64,000 nt of DNA, taken from the NCBI GenBank assembly GCA_947462335.1, contig OX381718.1:42842281-42906280 (forward strand), in the 5' to 3' direction. The notes under the pieces were generated by a model, which saw nothing but the letters and a program-made list of their open reading frames with translations, was not told where the DNA came from and searched no databases. Origin of the DNA: Harmothoe impar (taxonomy: Eukaryota > Annelida > Polychaeta > Phyllodocida > Polynoidae). A program made the translations under genes and the position numbers. Positions 32,535 through 43,442 of this stretch are shown here, piece by piece (the stretch's first letter is position 1; the number at the start of each line of letters is the position of its first letter).

Positions 32535-33497
32535 TTGCGCCTGATCGGCCGACTGCGATGGTGCACCAGGGAATGGGCACTGATGGTGGTCAGAGTAAGG
32601 AGCTCCCTGACACTGCCCAAGAGGAGGATTGTATTGGTACATAATATCTGTGCAGCCCAACTCCGACCAGAGGATTTATGCCTGGAGTTTCTCAGGGGCA
32701 GGGGATTTGATCTGGGTGGAATGGGAGGTGTGCTGAGATTTGCAGGAGAACCTTCTCCTTTTGGAGGAAAATGGTGGTACCTGGCTGTGCAGGTCAGGGG
32801 GCATTTGGTGGAATTCTTGATAGATACAGGGGCAAGTCACTCCCTGATCGGTCGAGAATTCTATCGATCGCTCGCAGCAGAATCTGATGTTTTTTTGGGG
32901 ACAGGGCAGGTTACTACTGCTGACGGATCTGAAATGCAGACATATGGCCAGCAAGTGTTACCAATAGTTATGGAAGATAAGACATATATTGTCTCCCCAA
33001 CTGTTGTAGAGTTGACAGATGATGGGATATTGGGCCTAGACTTTTGTTCATTGTATGGAGCCATCTTGGATACTGGTACTGGCAAATTGCTGGTTAGGTA
33101 TCTAGAGGACAAGACAATACAGGTTGGGTCACTAAGGTTCTCCACTGCCACTGTCATAGGACAGGGTGACGTTGGGTCCCCTGGAGACACCCAATCGGGT
33201 CTGCCATTGCACCTGCTGCCTTTATTGGCAGACTATCATCTGGATACAGATGAATGCAAAGAAGAGCTCGCGACTCTATTGCGCAATAATTCTGATGCAT
33301 TTGCTGTGCCAGTTGGCCCATTGGGAAGTACAAATCAAGTGTCTCATCGAATAAAAACTGGTTCGTCCCATCCAATATGCTTGCCTTACCGATGGCTGCC
33401 AATGTCTAAGAAAGAGGCATTAGAAGCTGACGTAGACAAGATGCTGGCAGAGGGAGCGATCTCATCTGGGAAGCTGAGAATATCAACCTCAGTGTAA
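32535..33497 (+). pseudogene. Retropepsin and start of reverse transcriptase, truncated
   Basis: A 320-codon frame. The first 60 or so residues look like out-of-frame or junk sequence. From about residue 75 the aspartic protease appears: VEFLIDTGASHSLIG with the catalytic DTGAS, then hydrophobic strands and ILGLDFCSLYG, the ILGxDF motif of retropepsins. After a linker, residues near 225-310 match the N-terminal lead-in to Ty3/gypsy reverse transcriptase (acidic helix, LLRNNSDAFA, HRIKTGSSHPICLPYRWLP, then DVDKMLAEGAI). The frame ends before the palm motifs (no YxDD), RNase H or integrase. The start is chosen only because it opens the frame; the real protein would be a gag-pol product. Retrotransposon origin is clear; Ty3/gypsy is the best clade. 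Confidence 0.85.
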
Positions 33498-34660
33498 ATA
33501 TCATCATCTGTCCACTGTACGGTATGTCCATGCAAGTTTTCAACAAGCAGTCTCACCCCCATCCACTGCAGCCAATTATCGATAAGACTGTTCTGACACT
33601 AAACAAAAACATTCACATCCTAAACCACACAGGTGGATGGTACACCCCTAGGATACACTAGACAATTCACAAATAGCAGCCAGACAAGAGAAGATGGTGT
33701 CATCAATATGGGAAGCTAAAGGATGGGCTTCATCCCAGATTGCATGAGAAGCAAAAGCTCTGTGTTAAGCCAGCTAATTAAATGAAATCATGTCATTTTG
33801 GTCTTGTTTGGGTCGAGGGTGGGGTGACTTGAATTGCAACTACCCCCTTCCCTCACTATTCAATGCCAGATAGGAGTCTGCTTTGGTCACATTACCACAA
33901 CCTGAGTTGTAGGGTAGGGTGCCATGAAATTTGATCACCCTCTTCCCTCCCCAATGCTGGGTCCCAAAGGCAGGCCAATTCAGTCATTATTTTGTTGGCA
34001 CATTGTTATCTACACTGTTTTGCAACACTAGATATACTCTATACTATGATTTTTGCAAAGCAATTACTGCAGCACCCGTTCCTGCCCCCCTCACAGATGG
34101 ATGAAAACCATTGATGTTCAATCGTGGGTAGAAACATGCATGAAGCTATGGAGGGTTTCATTATTGGACGTACAAACGTGAAATGCTACTGAAACAGTTC
34201 TAAAGATTTTAGTGAGATTCACTTATATTGTCATCTCTTGAGATATTGCTATTTTTGGGCCTGGAAGAATTTTCTATGTGAATACTTTTATCATATTCAT
34301 AAATTCACAAATTTAAAAATTATCATTGCATTTCAGAGTGTATATTGATAATTAATAGGATGTTCATCGATGATGATTGTAAATAATGCAGGACTAAGGC
34401 AAGGCGTTCCTTACCATAATAGAAAATGGTAAAAAGAATGTATAAATATCTTTACATATATTAGTTATTTGTTTGATGCCATTTGTTTTAGATCAATATG
34501 CTGCAATAAGAGAGAAATAAACATTATCGTAACACTGATAAGCATATGAAAATGTAATGTACTTTGTAAAACTGCTTCCCATAGACTAAAAGTATATTCC
34601 TTAGGCTAAATCTATAGGTAGAAATGTTTGATCTTTTCATTCTTATGTTATGAATGTTAG
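33498..34660. other. No recognisable gene or LTR
   Basis: Immediately follows the truncated reverse transcriptase. AT content rises from about 34200. No integrase, RNase H or 3' LTR is visible. It may be the original interior of the TIR element, or retroelement sequence degraded beyond recognition. Confidence 0.5.
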
Positions 34661-35330
34661 TTGATAAGCAACCAGGTGACCTAGAAGTGAACTAATATCA
34701 ATAACTGGATTCCACAGGGTTCATCTACGGGGGTTGGCATACTTAAAAATAGCTTTGGGAGTGGATGAACCACAGTTGCTAAGGAAGATACAACGAGAAG
34801 GGATGTTGCCAGGCGACCATGTGTCTTAGCAACAAACCAATATGACCAATGGATTCTCCAAGGTCTACATATCTGGGGTAGGTATAGTTTGAAAAAGGTG
34901 TGGGCATGGATAAACCTCTGTTGCTAAGGAAATACATAATAAGAATGGTTGTTGCTAGGCAACCAGATGTCCTAGCAACAAATCAATAACACTAATGGAT
35001 TCCCCAGGGTTGATTTAGGGGGGGTAGGTGTTCTTTAAAATAGGTTTGGGAGTGGATAAGCGTCTGTTGCTAAGGAAATAAACAACAAGATTGGTTGTTG
35101 CTAGGCAACCAGATGTCCTAGCAACAAACCAATAACACCAATGGATTCCCCAGGGTCGATTTAGGGGGGGTAGGTGTACTTTAAAAAAGGTTTGAGAGTG
35201 GATAAGCATCTGTTGCTAAGGAAATAAACAACAAGAATGCTTGTTGCTAGGCAACCAGATGTCCTAGCAACTAACAAATAACACCAATGGATTCCACAGG
35301 GTCAATTTAGGGGGGTAGGTAAAGTCAAAT
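34660..35330. repeat. Right subterminal array, ~145-bp X-box units
   Basis: Inverted relative to the left array. Four and a half units, decaying inward. Perfect X-box palindromes GTTGCTAGGCAAC lie at 34951-34963, 35097-35109 and 35243-35255, spaced exactly 146 bp. The innermost units (34660-34860) are degenerate. Confidence 0.88.
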
Positions 35331-35553
35331 GACACCTAGGAGTGCTATTCCTGCTATGAGAGGTACATTTTTTAAAGATTTGGCGGCCATCTTGGATTTT
35401 GGCCGGTTACACCCACTGGGCACGCTCGGAAAATTTGGCAACATCAAAATTCTTAATCCTCATCAATTTTAGGTCAAAATTAGCTATGTTGCCAAGACTT
35501 TACCCAAAAAAACGATTGCCCTTCTTTTTTTGCCATAAGCCAGTGTACTATAT

Positions 35554-36366
35554 TCCTGTCCTGGTGATGGTGGGACTGATCCTGCTACCTGGGGGGGGGG
35601 GGGGGGGTGTGGGGGGGGGGGGGGGTTCTATGGTAATCCACGCCAGGGGATTCCCCGGTCCTCCTCCAGTGTGTGTAGGTGGTATTTACACCCATTGCTG
35701 ATACCTGAATGTGGACCCAGGATGTGCTCACAGTAATGTGTCCTGCCCCAGTGCATAATAACAATAGCATGACAAGTTGAACTTTTGGGGGTGATTTAGA
35801 CATTTTACGTTTGAAATAATGAAAACCAATTACAAAGGCAACATACATGTACAGTCGCGATCTTTTGGGCTGTCAAATGAAGGTATATTGAGAAGTATTG
35901 AGAAATATATTGAAAGATTGAAAGGCCAGATGTCGAGTTTTTTTATGTGTTTTCTTCCGGGTTTTTTAATCAAATTCTTTTGAAAGGTCCCAGGTAAAAT
36001 GCCCAAATCCCAGTGGCGGGTTCATAATTTAAGTTATCAGGATAAAAAGGCCTTATCAACTGAGGATATGATAATTGAAAAAGCAAACAAACAAACAAAC
36101 AAATACCCCACTCCCACAACTTGCACCACCAGCTTACAGTACTATCACGGATGAGACATGGGCCCCGGAGTAGGAGTCTGTTATATGTAGTAGTAGCACT
36201 AAAACGGATTATATTTCTGTATATAACTCACTACATGGCAGCCCTGTGACAATGGAGTTATGAGACAATGGGTCCATATGGTGGTATGTTGGTATAGGGG
36301 CTATCTCATGCAGATACTGCCATAACACGTCTTGATGTAAGACGAGGAAGCAGCTGTCTACGTTAA
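35554..36366. other. No gene; G runs and a TIR-like end
   Basis: G runs at 35591-35625. 36032-36057 resembles the right end of the 2035-2440 element. (CAAA)n at 36082-36100. No gene recognised. Confidence 0.5.
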
Positions 36367-36600
36367 ACCTTTAAGGACAGATGTTGCTAAAAGATTAAAT
36401 CTGTCGTCATAATGCACCAATGCAGCCCGTTGAGTAACTCGCTAGTGCATCATGCCAACCGTCCAGGAGTGTCTCAATCCCATGGGGTCGGCATGATGCT
36501 TGAATAGATGCAAAGCACTGGCGAGTGACTCGCCAGGGCTGGATTTACACTTGACGGCCAAGGGCATGGTGCAATAATGCATTATGCCGTCCTTAAAGGG
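36367..36600. mobile_element. TTAN-MITE, full length
   Basis: TTAA on both sides (36363-36366, 36601-36604). Left ACCTTTAAGGACAG; right TATGCCGTCCTTAAAGGG. The second hairpin GGCGAGTGACTCGCC is perfect, and GCATGATGCTTGAAT follows the central GGGGTCGGC. Confidence 0.9.
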
Positions 36601-36633
36601 TTAATCTCTACACATATTGCTTTACAATCATCT

Positions 36634-36655
36634 ATCACGTCATGTATGACGTGAT
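36634..36655. promoter_or_regulatory. CRE-containing palindrome
   Basis: ATCACGTCAT, GT, ATGACGTGAT: a perfect 10-bp inverted repeat of CRE half-sites with a 2-bp spacer. TGACGTATG and TACGTC follow at 36660 and 36713. Confidence 0.35.
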
Positions 36656-36787
36656 GCTGTGACGTATGTAATCGGCGCACGCCTGTCTCCGGTGTGGGAG
36701 AAAAGATGATAGATACGTCTTAACGTCACAATACACTGCTGTTTATGACGCCCCTGGGAGGGATGATGGACCATCTCTCGTCATTAA

Positions 36788-37018
36788 TCCCTTTGAGGAC
36801 TCATGTTGCTCAAAGTCGTCATGATGCACCAATGCAGCCACGCCCGGCGAGTTGCTGCTGGTGCTACATTGGTGCATCATGCCGACCCTTTGAATCAACT
36901 CCGTAGGGTTGGCATGATGCCTTAATGCAGCACTGGAGAATTGCTCATCAGGGCTGCATTCAGGCATCATCATGATCAAAGGCCTAATGCATTAAAGCAG
37001 TATGCCGTCTTTAAAGGG
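36788..37018. mobile_element. TTAN-MITE, full length
   Basis: TTAA on both sides. Left TCCCTTTGAGGACTCATG; right TATGCCGTCTTTAAAGGG. The middle hairpin (GCCGACCCTTTGAATCAACTC..AGGGTTGGC) is well preserved. Confidence 0.9.
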
Positions 37019-37022
37019 TTAA

Positions 37023-37174
37023 GTGAATGCTAATTTTTTAACAACATGGGCTGATGGATTGGGAGGGAAACAAATTTCACCTGTTTTCAGTGGAAAAGCC
37101 TGTACGTTACTACTGTTAAATGGACGCACGTACTAACGATTCTCGACCCCTGTTCTTAGAAAATGACCACCCCC
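37023..37174. mobile_element. G/C-run MITE, diverged
   Basis: GTGAATGCTAATTTTTTAACAAC at the left and TTAGAAAATGACCACCCCC at the right, inverted. TTA lies on both sides, the left one overlapping the TTAA of the adjacent TTAN-MITE. The interior lacks the long G runs. Confidence 0.6.
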
Positions 37175-38524
37175 TTAGTGTGGCATATTGCGTTAATGAA
37201 CTACATGGATGCAGCCCAGGGGAGCAACTAGCAAGGATGTATTCAGGCGTCTATCCTATTTGTATTTGCATCTTAGTCCCTCAAGTCCTAGAACGTGGAC
37301 ATAGATAGGCCTAGATCACCACACCAAGAAGATCTATATCAACACCAACGAGGGATTGTACATTGCCGTCTTCTTGTCCCTCATTTTGACAGGATTTCCG
37401 AGAGCTCATGGTGATAATGAGGGGAAAACTAAGTGACATGATATAGGGTATTTATTTAAATTCGAAATAGGACATGACAGGCTCGTAGAGGCGACATGGG
37501 ACACGGGGATGTAAGGCCACTCCAAATAATTTACTTAATTGTTTCTCATCACCAAGTCACGACAAAAATGACGAGGGCGCTTTCTTTTCTTCTTTTTTTT
37601 TGCCGGTGACCAAATAGATGGATACATTATGGGGATCCTTGGCAAACTAATTCACATTTCAGCAATCAAGATACTATGGCACATTCTTCCTAGCTCATTG
37701 GATCCGCGACATTGGAAGCTTTAATCTGATATCAAATATGCCCATATTTTCCCTTTTTTAATCATCTTTTCCATTGAAAATTACAGAAAAAGAAATCCAA
37801 ATGACAATTTTGGAGATGCGCGCACAAGTATATTATTTGGAATGGCCTAAGTAACAGGTCACATGTACATTTTTTAAAATGTAATCAACATGCGACATGG
37901 GGACCCCACATCTAGACCAATTTATGCAGGTTTGAAGCGACCAATGCATGCATCTGTACAATACGCTGGTCTTGACCCCAACTCCGTCTGAGTTTGGGTA
38001 GCAGCAAACAGTCATATACTAGTAGATAATTTACAGGCTAAATCTACAGGCTGAGGCCAGACTCTAGTAAAATGGGACAATAGGGCCCCCGAAATCGGTA
38101 CGGCAGGATTTGTGCATGGACCTTAGAGAGAACAACAGGAAGGATAAAAAATTAAAGATGTAGGGTGCATGGGCATTTCTTAGAATCGACAGGATGACAT
38201 GGGCATTCCTTAAACAGGGGACGTGCGCACCCCTCCCCATCCAGGGCCCTAGTAATACTAAATCTCCTACAAATGAGGCCTGTGCCCACCTAACAATAGC
38301 TTATCATGGTCGGTGTGTGGGTAGAAGGGGGATCAAATGGCAGGGCCGGTTAATACCCTGGGTTAATACTTGATTATAGTTTACTTCTTTAATTTGGTCC
38401 AAATGGGGAGTTTTCATAGACTTATAGATTGACCTTTGACCTACATTGGCCTTTGACCTACCTTGTCCTGAGCTACCCGCTCCCCTACATGACATCAACG
38501 TGGGCGTTAGCCAGGGGTGGTGAA
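37175..38524. other. No gene recognised
   Basis: Ordinary sequence. The DR1-like motif at 38430-38442 is listed separately. Confidence 0.5.
38430..38442 (-). promoter_or_regulatory. DR1 nuclear-receptor-type site
   Basis: TGACCTTTGACCT is the complement of AGGTCAAAGGTCA, the ideal DR1 used by HNF4, COUP-TF and RXR-type receptors. A further TTTGACCTA lies 10 bp downstream (38453-38459). Confidence 0.4.
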
Positions 38525-38838
38525 CCCTTTAAGGACAACATAGTGCTTAAATACATCATGCAATTATATCGGCATAATGCATAAATGCAGCATCGGTGAG
38601 TAACTTACTGCATTGGTGCATCATTCGAACCATGCGTGAGGTCTCTATAACTCTGACATATTATGTTGATGTCGGTACTATGATTAAAGTAACTCACCAG
38701 TGCCCCATTCGTGCCCCTACACGGTTCGCATGATGCACAAATGCAGTGCTTTTGGGTGATGCATCCATGCATCATGACATAATCATGATGACAAAAGGGT
38801 TTAGTATAAGTTTTAAGCGTTATGCTGCCTTCAAATGG
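38525..38838. mobile_element. TTAN-MITE, enlarged copy
   Basis: Left CCCTTTAAGGACAACATAGTG; right TATGCTGCCTTCAAATGG before TTAA. At 314 bp it is longer than other copies, with extra sequence in the middle. Confidence 0.75.
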
Positions 38839-38842
38839 TTAA

Positions 38843-39575
38843 ATATAGATAACCGGGCCAGCGTTAGTGGCTACCCCTGTATATCCCCAACATCCTCGTA
38901 TACCCTGCGTCCAGTTCATATCAATACCATCACAGGATTTTGTGCTCATCGGATGCCATCCTAGTTTTAGCCGAATTCCATTAGGATACCAGAGAATGAT
39001 GCTTATTCATTTTGATCTACCAAGATTGTCATCTGACATCTTACGCTGCCTGATGTACTGAGTAACCAGCAGCTCCGCTGCCGGCGATAGTGGCGCGGGA
39101 AATTCGTGCAGACAGCGTTCGTCTGACCTAGTACACTGCACTGTGGGAATGCCTCAGCCTATCGCAAATAGGCTCTGTATTGTTGTGAAAAATCATTCTC
39201 CTAGCAGATGTTTGGTCTCTTATTTTCTACAGTTGAACACAGAGAGTAGGGTGGAGAGTGAGCAGACGAAATGCATTCCTGGGTACGCTCCCGATTTCCC
39301 TGTTGTTGTTTAATAAGGTACAATAAGGGCTACAACAAGTTGTTGGTCTATAAGACGGATAAGGCAGTAACAAGCAGATTTAACCCTGTAGTTGTAGCAT
39401 AGGCCTACTGCATAAAATGTCTTAATGCATATACACTTTTTTCTCTTTTTTTGTACATTTTGTTAATGCAATCATAAAGATGAATAATGTTTCAGATATA
39501 GCTCACCGCTGTTGCAATAGAAAGAACACGATATATAGCCACGTATTAACAATTGTCTTGTTCCTTGTGTTCCAG
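38843..39575. other. No gene seen; precedes exon candidate
   Basis: AT-rich, with no recognised features until the polypyrimidine tract at about 39553-39573. Confidence 0.5.
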
Positions 39576-39690
39576 GGTTGAACGTGTCTAGTTCGGGTGG
39601 CCGCCGCCTAGGGGGCACCCCGGGGCCACAGCCGGGTGCGCACGCATCTAGTGCCGAGTGTTTGACGGCAGAGGGCAGCACCAACCACCT
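39576..39690 (+). CDS. Best host exon candidate, unknown protein
   Basis: A GC-rich 115-bp block in AT-rich DNA. It is bounded by a good acceptor (TTGTTCCTTGTGTTCCAG, ending 39575) and an excellent donor (CACCT|GTAAGTAC, from 39691). Two frames have stops; the third, starting after two bases, is open across the whole block. It encodes a Gly/Ser/Pro-rich peptide (LNVSSSGGRRLGG, PGPQPGAHASSAEC, LTAEGSTNHL). The phases (1 in, 2 out) allow an internal exon. The composition suggests a disordered segment, and no domain is recognised. Partner exons could not be identified. It may belong to a plus-strand gene with very long introns. Confidence 0.4.
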
Positions 39691-39826
39691 GTAAGTACCC
39701 GGATACAACCTCTCAGCTCTCCCAGCACAACCTTGGTCACAACTCCAAGCACAGATGTAGTCAATGTGCAAGACAATAATTATCAGTTTCCAAATAAATC
39801 AATGAATTCTTTACAGGCCTCTACTG

Positions 39827-39978
39827 CAAGGGCGGTTACAGGATTTTGAAGGGGGGGGGGCCGGGGACTAATGTTTAAAAACCAAAAAATAATTGCATAA
39901 AAAAAAACACTAACATTTTGAGCCAAGAGGGTGGGGTCGCCGGGTTCACCCGCCCCCTCACCCTTGCATCCGCGGCTG
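39827..39978. mobile_element. hAT-like MITE, diverged
   Basis: 152 bp. The left end CAAGGGCGGTTACAGG and the inverse of the right end (CAGCCGCGGATGCAAGG) both resemble the 4228-4375 ends, and the size is similar. The interior has a G run and an A run. No clear 8-bp target duplication. Confidence 0.45.
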
Positions 39979-40827
39979 ACTACGGTGGACATAAAATACA
40001 TTTCATGCACCCTACCGTTTTGACGATTTTTCCCTCGCAATTATAGGGTGGCGTTTTGACATTGAAAGCTTGAATATAGTGACCAAAGTTCTGTTTAGAG
40101 ATTAGAAAAGTACCACCGTTGTAAACAATCTTACCCTCCTACCCTGCATGATGTCTGTGTAACTCTGACAGATGTTGTGGTGAAAACCCCCTCCCCCTGA
40201 AAAATCCCATTTGTCAGGACATTGCCAATGAATAGCAGCAAAATATTCTGCCTATTGGGGTACAGTGGAATGCAACACAAGGGTCAGTGGGTAGCCCGTT
40301 GGTGCTACATGCACCATGACCCAACTAACAAAAATGTTTTTAGGTCAAAATACCGTGTCTAGCGTTCTACGACGTTTGCCCATAGTATGGAGCCATAGAG
40401 GAACGTTCTGAAACATTTTATGATGTTTTTTTTGTTTTTTTACTGAGGACGACCAAGGCATATTGTGTATTAAATCGCAATGCTGAACCTTAATGAACAA
40501 CACAGGTTGATATTTAAGACAGAGACCAATCGTCTAGCTATCTGTGGTTATTCACGGGGCACCAGTATACTAGATCATACCACAAGCATCTCAAGACTAC
40601 TAAGCCTTCTTGATCTCACGTTCACTCCTTCCATGACGACATGCCCTAGCGCTATTAAAAGTTAAAGAGGGCGTAGGGAGTGGGGGGTTGTGGGGTTTTC
40701 TTTGCGTGGGTACGTGAATATTTTCCCACCCTACCCCTCTCGATTTTTTTTTACCCCTCTCCCCCTTGAAATATGCTAAAAGGGGGTCAAATTGTCCACC
40801 CCACCCTCTCTGATATACCCCCTCCCC
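39979..40827. other. No gene recognised
   Basis: Ordinary sequence. The minus-strand frame at 40600-40860 is G-rich low complexity. Confidence 0.5.
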
Positions 40828-40851
40828 CCTCCATTGATAATGACCACTCCC
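40828..40851. mobile_element. G/C-run MITE, right end only
   Basis: CCATTGATAATGACCACTCCC resembles the family's right TIR after a C-rich arm. No clear left end. Confidence 0.35.
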
Positions 40852-42172
40852 AAATGTCACAACATTGGTATACGTTGCATATCATGCCCGGGGGGTCAAC
40901 TTGAGTTATTCTTACCGGGATGTGTGGTTATGGGTCTGAATACATGACCCATATTGGCGTAGGCTGATTTCTGGAAAAATTACCCATATTGGCATGGTCT
41001 CTGCAGAAAACATACCCACATTGGCATATGACATAAAGAGGATAGTATCCATGTCACCCCAAGGGACTCTTTGAGGGTAGGTTACAACTGTCCCCCACCA
41101 CCACCCTCTAAGTTCCAGACATAACAATGGCAAGCTTACCAATTAGCACTTTCTATCAATCAGAAAAGCCAATCAAAAAGGGAAAACTTATCAATTATCC
41201 CAAAAATGCTGTGTAAACTCGAGAGAAACTTCACACAGGGAATAACTGCCCCTGCTTAATAGCCTTCGTGTAGCTTACCCCTGAAAAACATACCCATATA
41301 GGCGTACGCCACTTCCCTCCCTAGGAGCTGAAAAAGGACCCATTTCCCTCCAAATCATGACCACACATCCCGGTATGGTTGGAACTGAGTTGACCCCCCG
41401 GGATATCATGACAAACCTCAGGTTGATAAGTCATGCCTCGGTATCTTGGTGGGTGGTCGGGAGTTTCATATCTGAGTTACTAGTATGAGGAGATCTCGTA
41501 ATGTTTACTGTCTGAAACAAAACCCACTCCATTATCTTACTAGGAGGTCCTTAACACGTCTGCGGACTTAACCTAGGATCCTCCCTTATCAGTTGTTATT
41601 CTTCAAACTTCCGTCCTTAGGGAATTTAACGGCTGAACCAAATACTTCTGCAAAATGTTGTAAGGTCACAAAGACATTTTTTCCTCATATCAGACCTTGC
41701 GAATTACAGAAATAAGTGCTTTGGAGATTTTATCTTTAAATGTTTAAAAACGGTGATACCAAATATTCTCACGATATAAAATGCATCACATCAGTAATGC
41801 AATCATCTAGAAATAAACTTATGTATTGTAGGGCATTATACTATTCAATATTAGCTATAAACTACTCATTAGGTCAAGAAAGAATGGTTGTGTTGAGGCG
41901 ACATGGCCAACACAAAAAGGCGAGGGAGGTCAATTATCTTTCTTGATAGGATGATTTGGGTTGGGTTTGAGTATGGGTGGGGGGAGTCCAAAGAAAATGT
42001 GCATAAGTGTAATATTCCAACATCACTCCTGCTGTTAAAAACAGTACACTGCCGTCATCCACAGTTGAATTGGATAAGGTGGGCTTTATATTCTAGACCA
42101 TTTTTGGCAAGAATCCATACAATGTTCCTCCATCCTGCATGTTTGGTCTCCCCTGTACTAGGATCCTGTTAA
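40852..42172. other. No gene recognised
   Basis: Includes short repeats of CCCATATTGGCRTA (40949, 40981, 41016, 41290). Otherwise featureless. Confidence 0.5.
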
Positions 42173-42424
42173 CCCTTTACGGACGGCACGGCACCATGAT
42201 ACACTTGGTTAATACACTCTGGCCGTACCCAAATAGTTTAGGCCTTTTTTATATATAAAAGTTGTTAAAACCTAAATTTATGAATTGTATCGATATTGCC
42301 ATAAATTTACCTAGATTCCCTTCCTACCTACCCTGTCCCATATGGCCGTGTAAACTGGACATAATTTGATTTTTCTTGGCCTGACCACAAATTTAGCCTG
42401 CATGAAGTATCACGCTATAAAGGG
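42173..42424. mobile_element. TTAN-MITE, diverged interior
   Basis: TTAA on both sides (42169-42172, 42425-42428). Left CCCTTTACGGACGGCACGG; right TATCACGCTATAAAGGG. Internal hairpins are not recognisable. Confidence 0.65.
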
Positions 42425-42467
42425 TTAAACGTTGGTGTGTATCTCCTCCGACCCCACCCCCTCCCAG

Positions 42468-42560
42468 CCGTCCATGTTCCCTTCTCCCGCTGGTGCCGTC
42501 CTACCATGCCTATAAGGTCGGTGTTGTGTAGTGCTATAGCAGGATACACGCCGGGAACAG
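42468..42560 (+). CDS. Candidate exon A, weak
   Basis: Preceded by CCACCCCCTCCCAG (acceptor-like) and followed by GGAACAG|GTAAGTAC, a strong donor. One frame is open throughout (it includes an ATG near 42509). 75 bp separate it from the next candidate. No domain recognised. Joining it to the next block leads into a stop after 26 codons. Confidence 0.2.
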
Positions 42561-42635
42561 GTAAGTACACAACTGGACGCGCACTGGACGCTGACTGCAC
42601 ACCCACGTGACTTTGGTCATTGTCTTCACTTTCAG

Positions 42636-42792
42636 GCATCAAGGCTTCATCATGTTGGGGGCATTTCTCCGGCATGTTCTGTTTCAGGGTTACACGGCTA
42701 TACGGGATCCTCCTGTGAATGCCCTAGTCGAGGCGACTCCATTCACGATAGCTCATTGGAGTCGGGGGGACTACTATTGGGTCTTTCCGTAG
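42636..42792 (+). CDS. Candidate exon B, weak
   Basis: Acceptor CATTGTCTTCACTTTCAG|GC and a weaker donor CCGTAG|GTATGC. The frame starting at its first base is open across all 157 bp and contains GYTGSSCECP, faintly EGF-like. That phase does not agree with exon A's open frame. The two blocks may be an untranslated region, a non-coding RNA, or coincidence. Confidence 0.2.
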
Positions 42793-42812
42793 GTATGCAC
42801 TCAGTTGGCCTG

Positions 42813-42874
42813 TGGTCATCCTATCTTCATAGGATGACCAGCTTGTGTGGTCATACCTATAGATAGGATGACCA
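42813..42874. repeat. Two tandem hairpins
   Basis: TGGTCATCCTAT, loop CTTC, ATAGGATGACCA (42813-42840, perfect 12-bp stem), then TGGTCATACCTAT, AG, ATAGGATGACCA (42848-42874, one bulge). The four arms are near-identical. Confidence 0.9.
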
Positions 42875-43304
42875 CTTTGGCCTTCATTGTTCATTATTTG
42901 TTGCTGCTGTCTAAGAAAAATACTGGGAATCCATCACAAAATTGTCTTTTTTGGCTGCTAGAAATGAGTACCAGCACCCACAATAACATAGAAATGTAGA
43001 TTAAGGTGTAAGGTATTCATTTAATATTACTTTTATTGTTTGGAATAGAGTGGGGACTCAGGGAAAGTACTTCTTGTCGAATACGTTTTTGACCCCCTGA
43101 ATCTCGGCTAGGAGCGCCCAGTGACCCTCCAGCAGGCTGTAGGCCGATCAGCTGCAGAGGGTCACGGCAATGACTATGAATGCCCCAGTCAGTGCCCATG
43201 TAACATGGACATACTCGTAATTCTATAGACACAAAGAGGCACACACTTCTGTTGCCAAAGAATAATATAGCAGGGAAGAATCATGAGACAAGTGTCTTAT
43301 TTGT

Positions 43305-43437
43305 TTGGAAATACAAGATCTCCTATGCTTTAGCACTGAAGGGCCGTATTCAATGCCCCCCATTGAATACAATATGGCCGTATTCAATGGGCTAGGAAAA
43401 GATTGTTTTTCTTCATAAAATGGCCTCAAATAAAAAA
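43305..43437. repeat. 133-bp direct repeat, copy 1
   Basis: Starts TTGGAAATACAAGATCTCCT and ends at AAATAAAAAAT. It includes GTATTCAATG..CATTGAATAC, a 10-bp-stem hairpin. Copy 2 lies exactly 300 bp downstream at 43605-43737, with only a few differences near the end. Confidence 0.93.
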
Positions 43438-43442
43438 TAAAC

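Larger units (their letters stand above)
29641..35550. mobile_element. 5.9-kb TIR element with X-box arrays and retroelement insert
   Basis: The left end (29641: TAGTACACCAGCTTATGG) recurs inverted at the right, ending 35550. TAT lies just outside both ends (29638-29640, 35551-35553). Homology between arms continues through GTTTTTTTGGGTAAAGT, GATGTTGCCAAATTTTCCGA, GCCCAGTGGGTGTAACCGGC and CCAAGATGGCCGCCAAATCT into subterminal tandem units of about 145 bp (left 29863-30210, right about 34700-35330). No transposase is recognisable; the middle is a truncated gypsy-like retrotransposon. Most likely a large foldback transposon invaded by the retroelement within the left array. Confidence 0.75.

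Noticed and set aside
33166..33402. Alternative frames over the protease/RT region
   Set aside because: Shadows of the retrotransposon frame.
42636..42792. EGF-like domain (GYTGSSCECP)
   Set aside because: Too few cysteines and wrong spacing; the phase disagrees with the preceding candidate exon.
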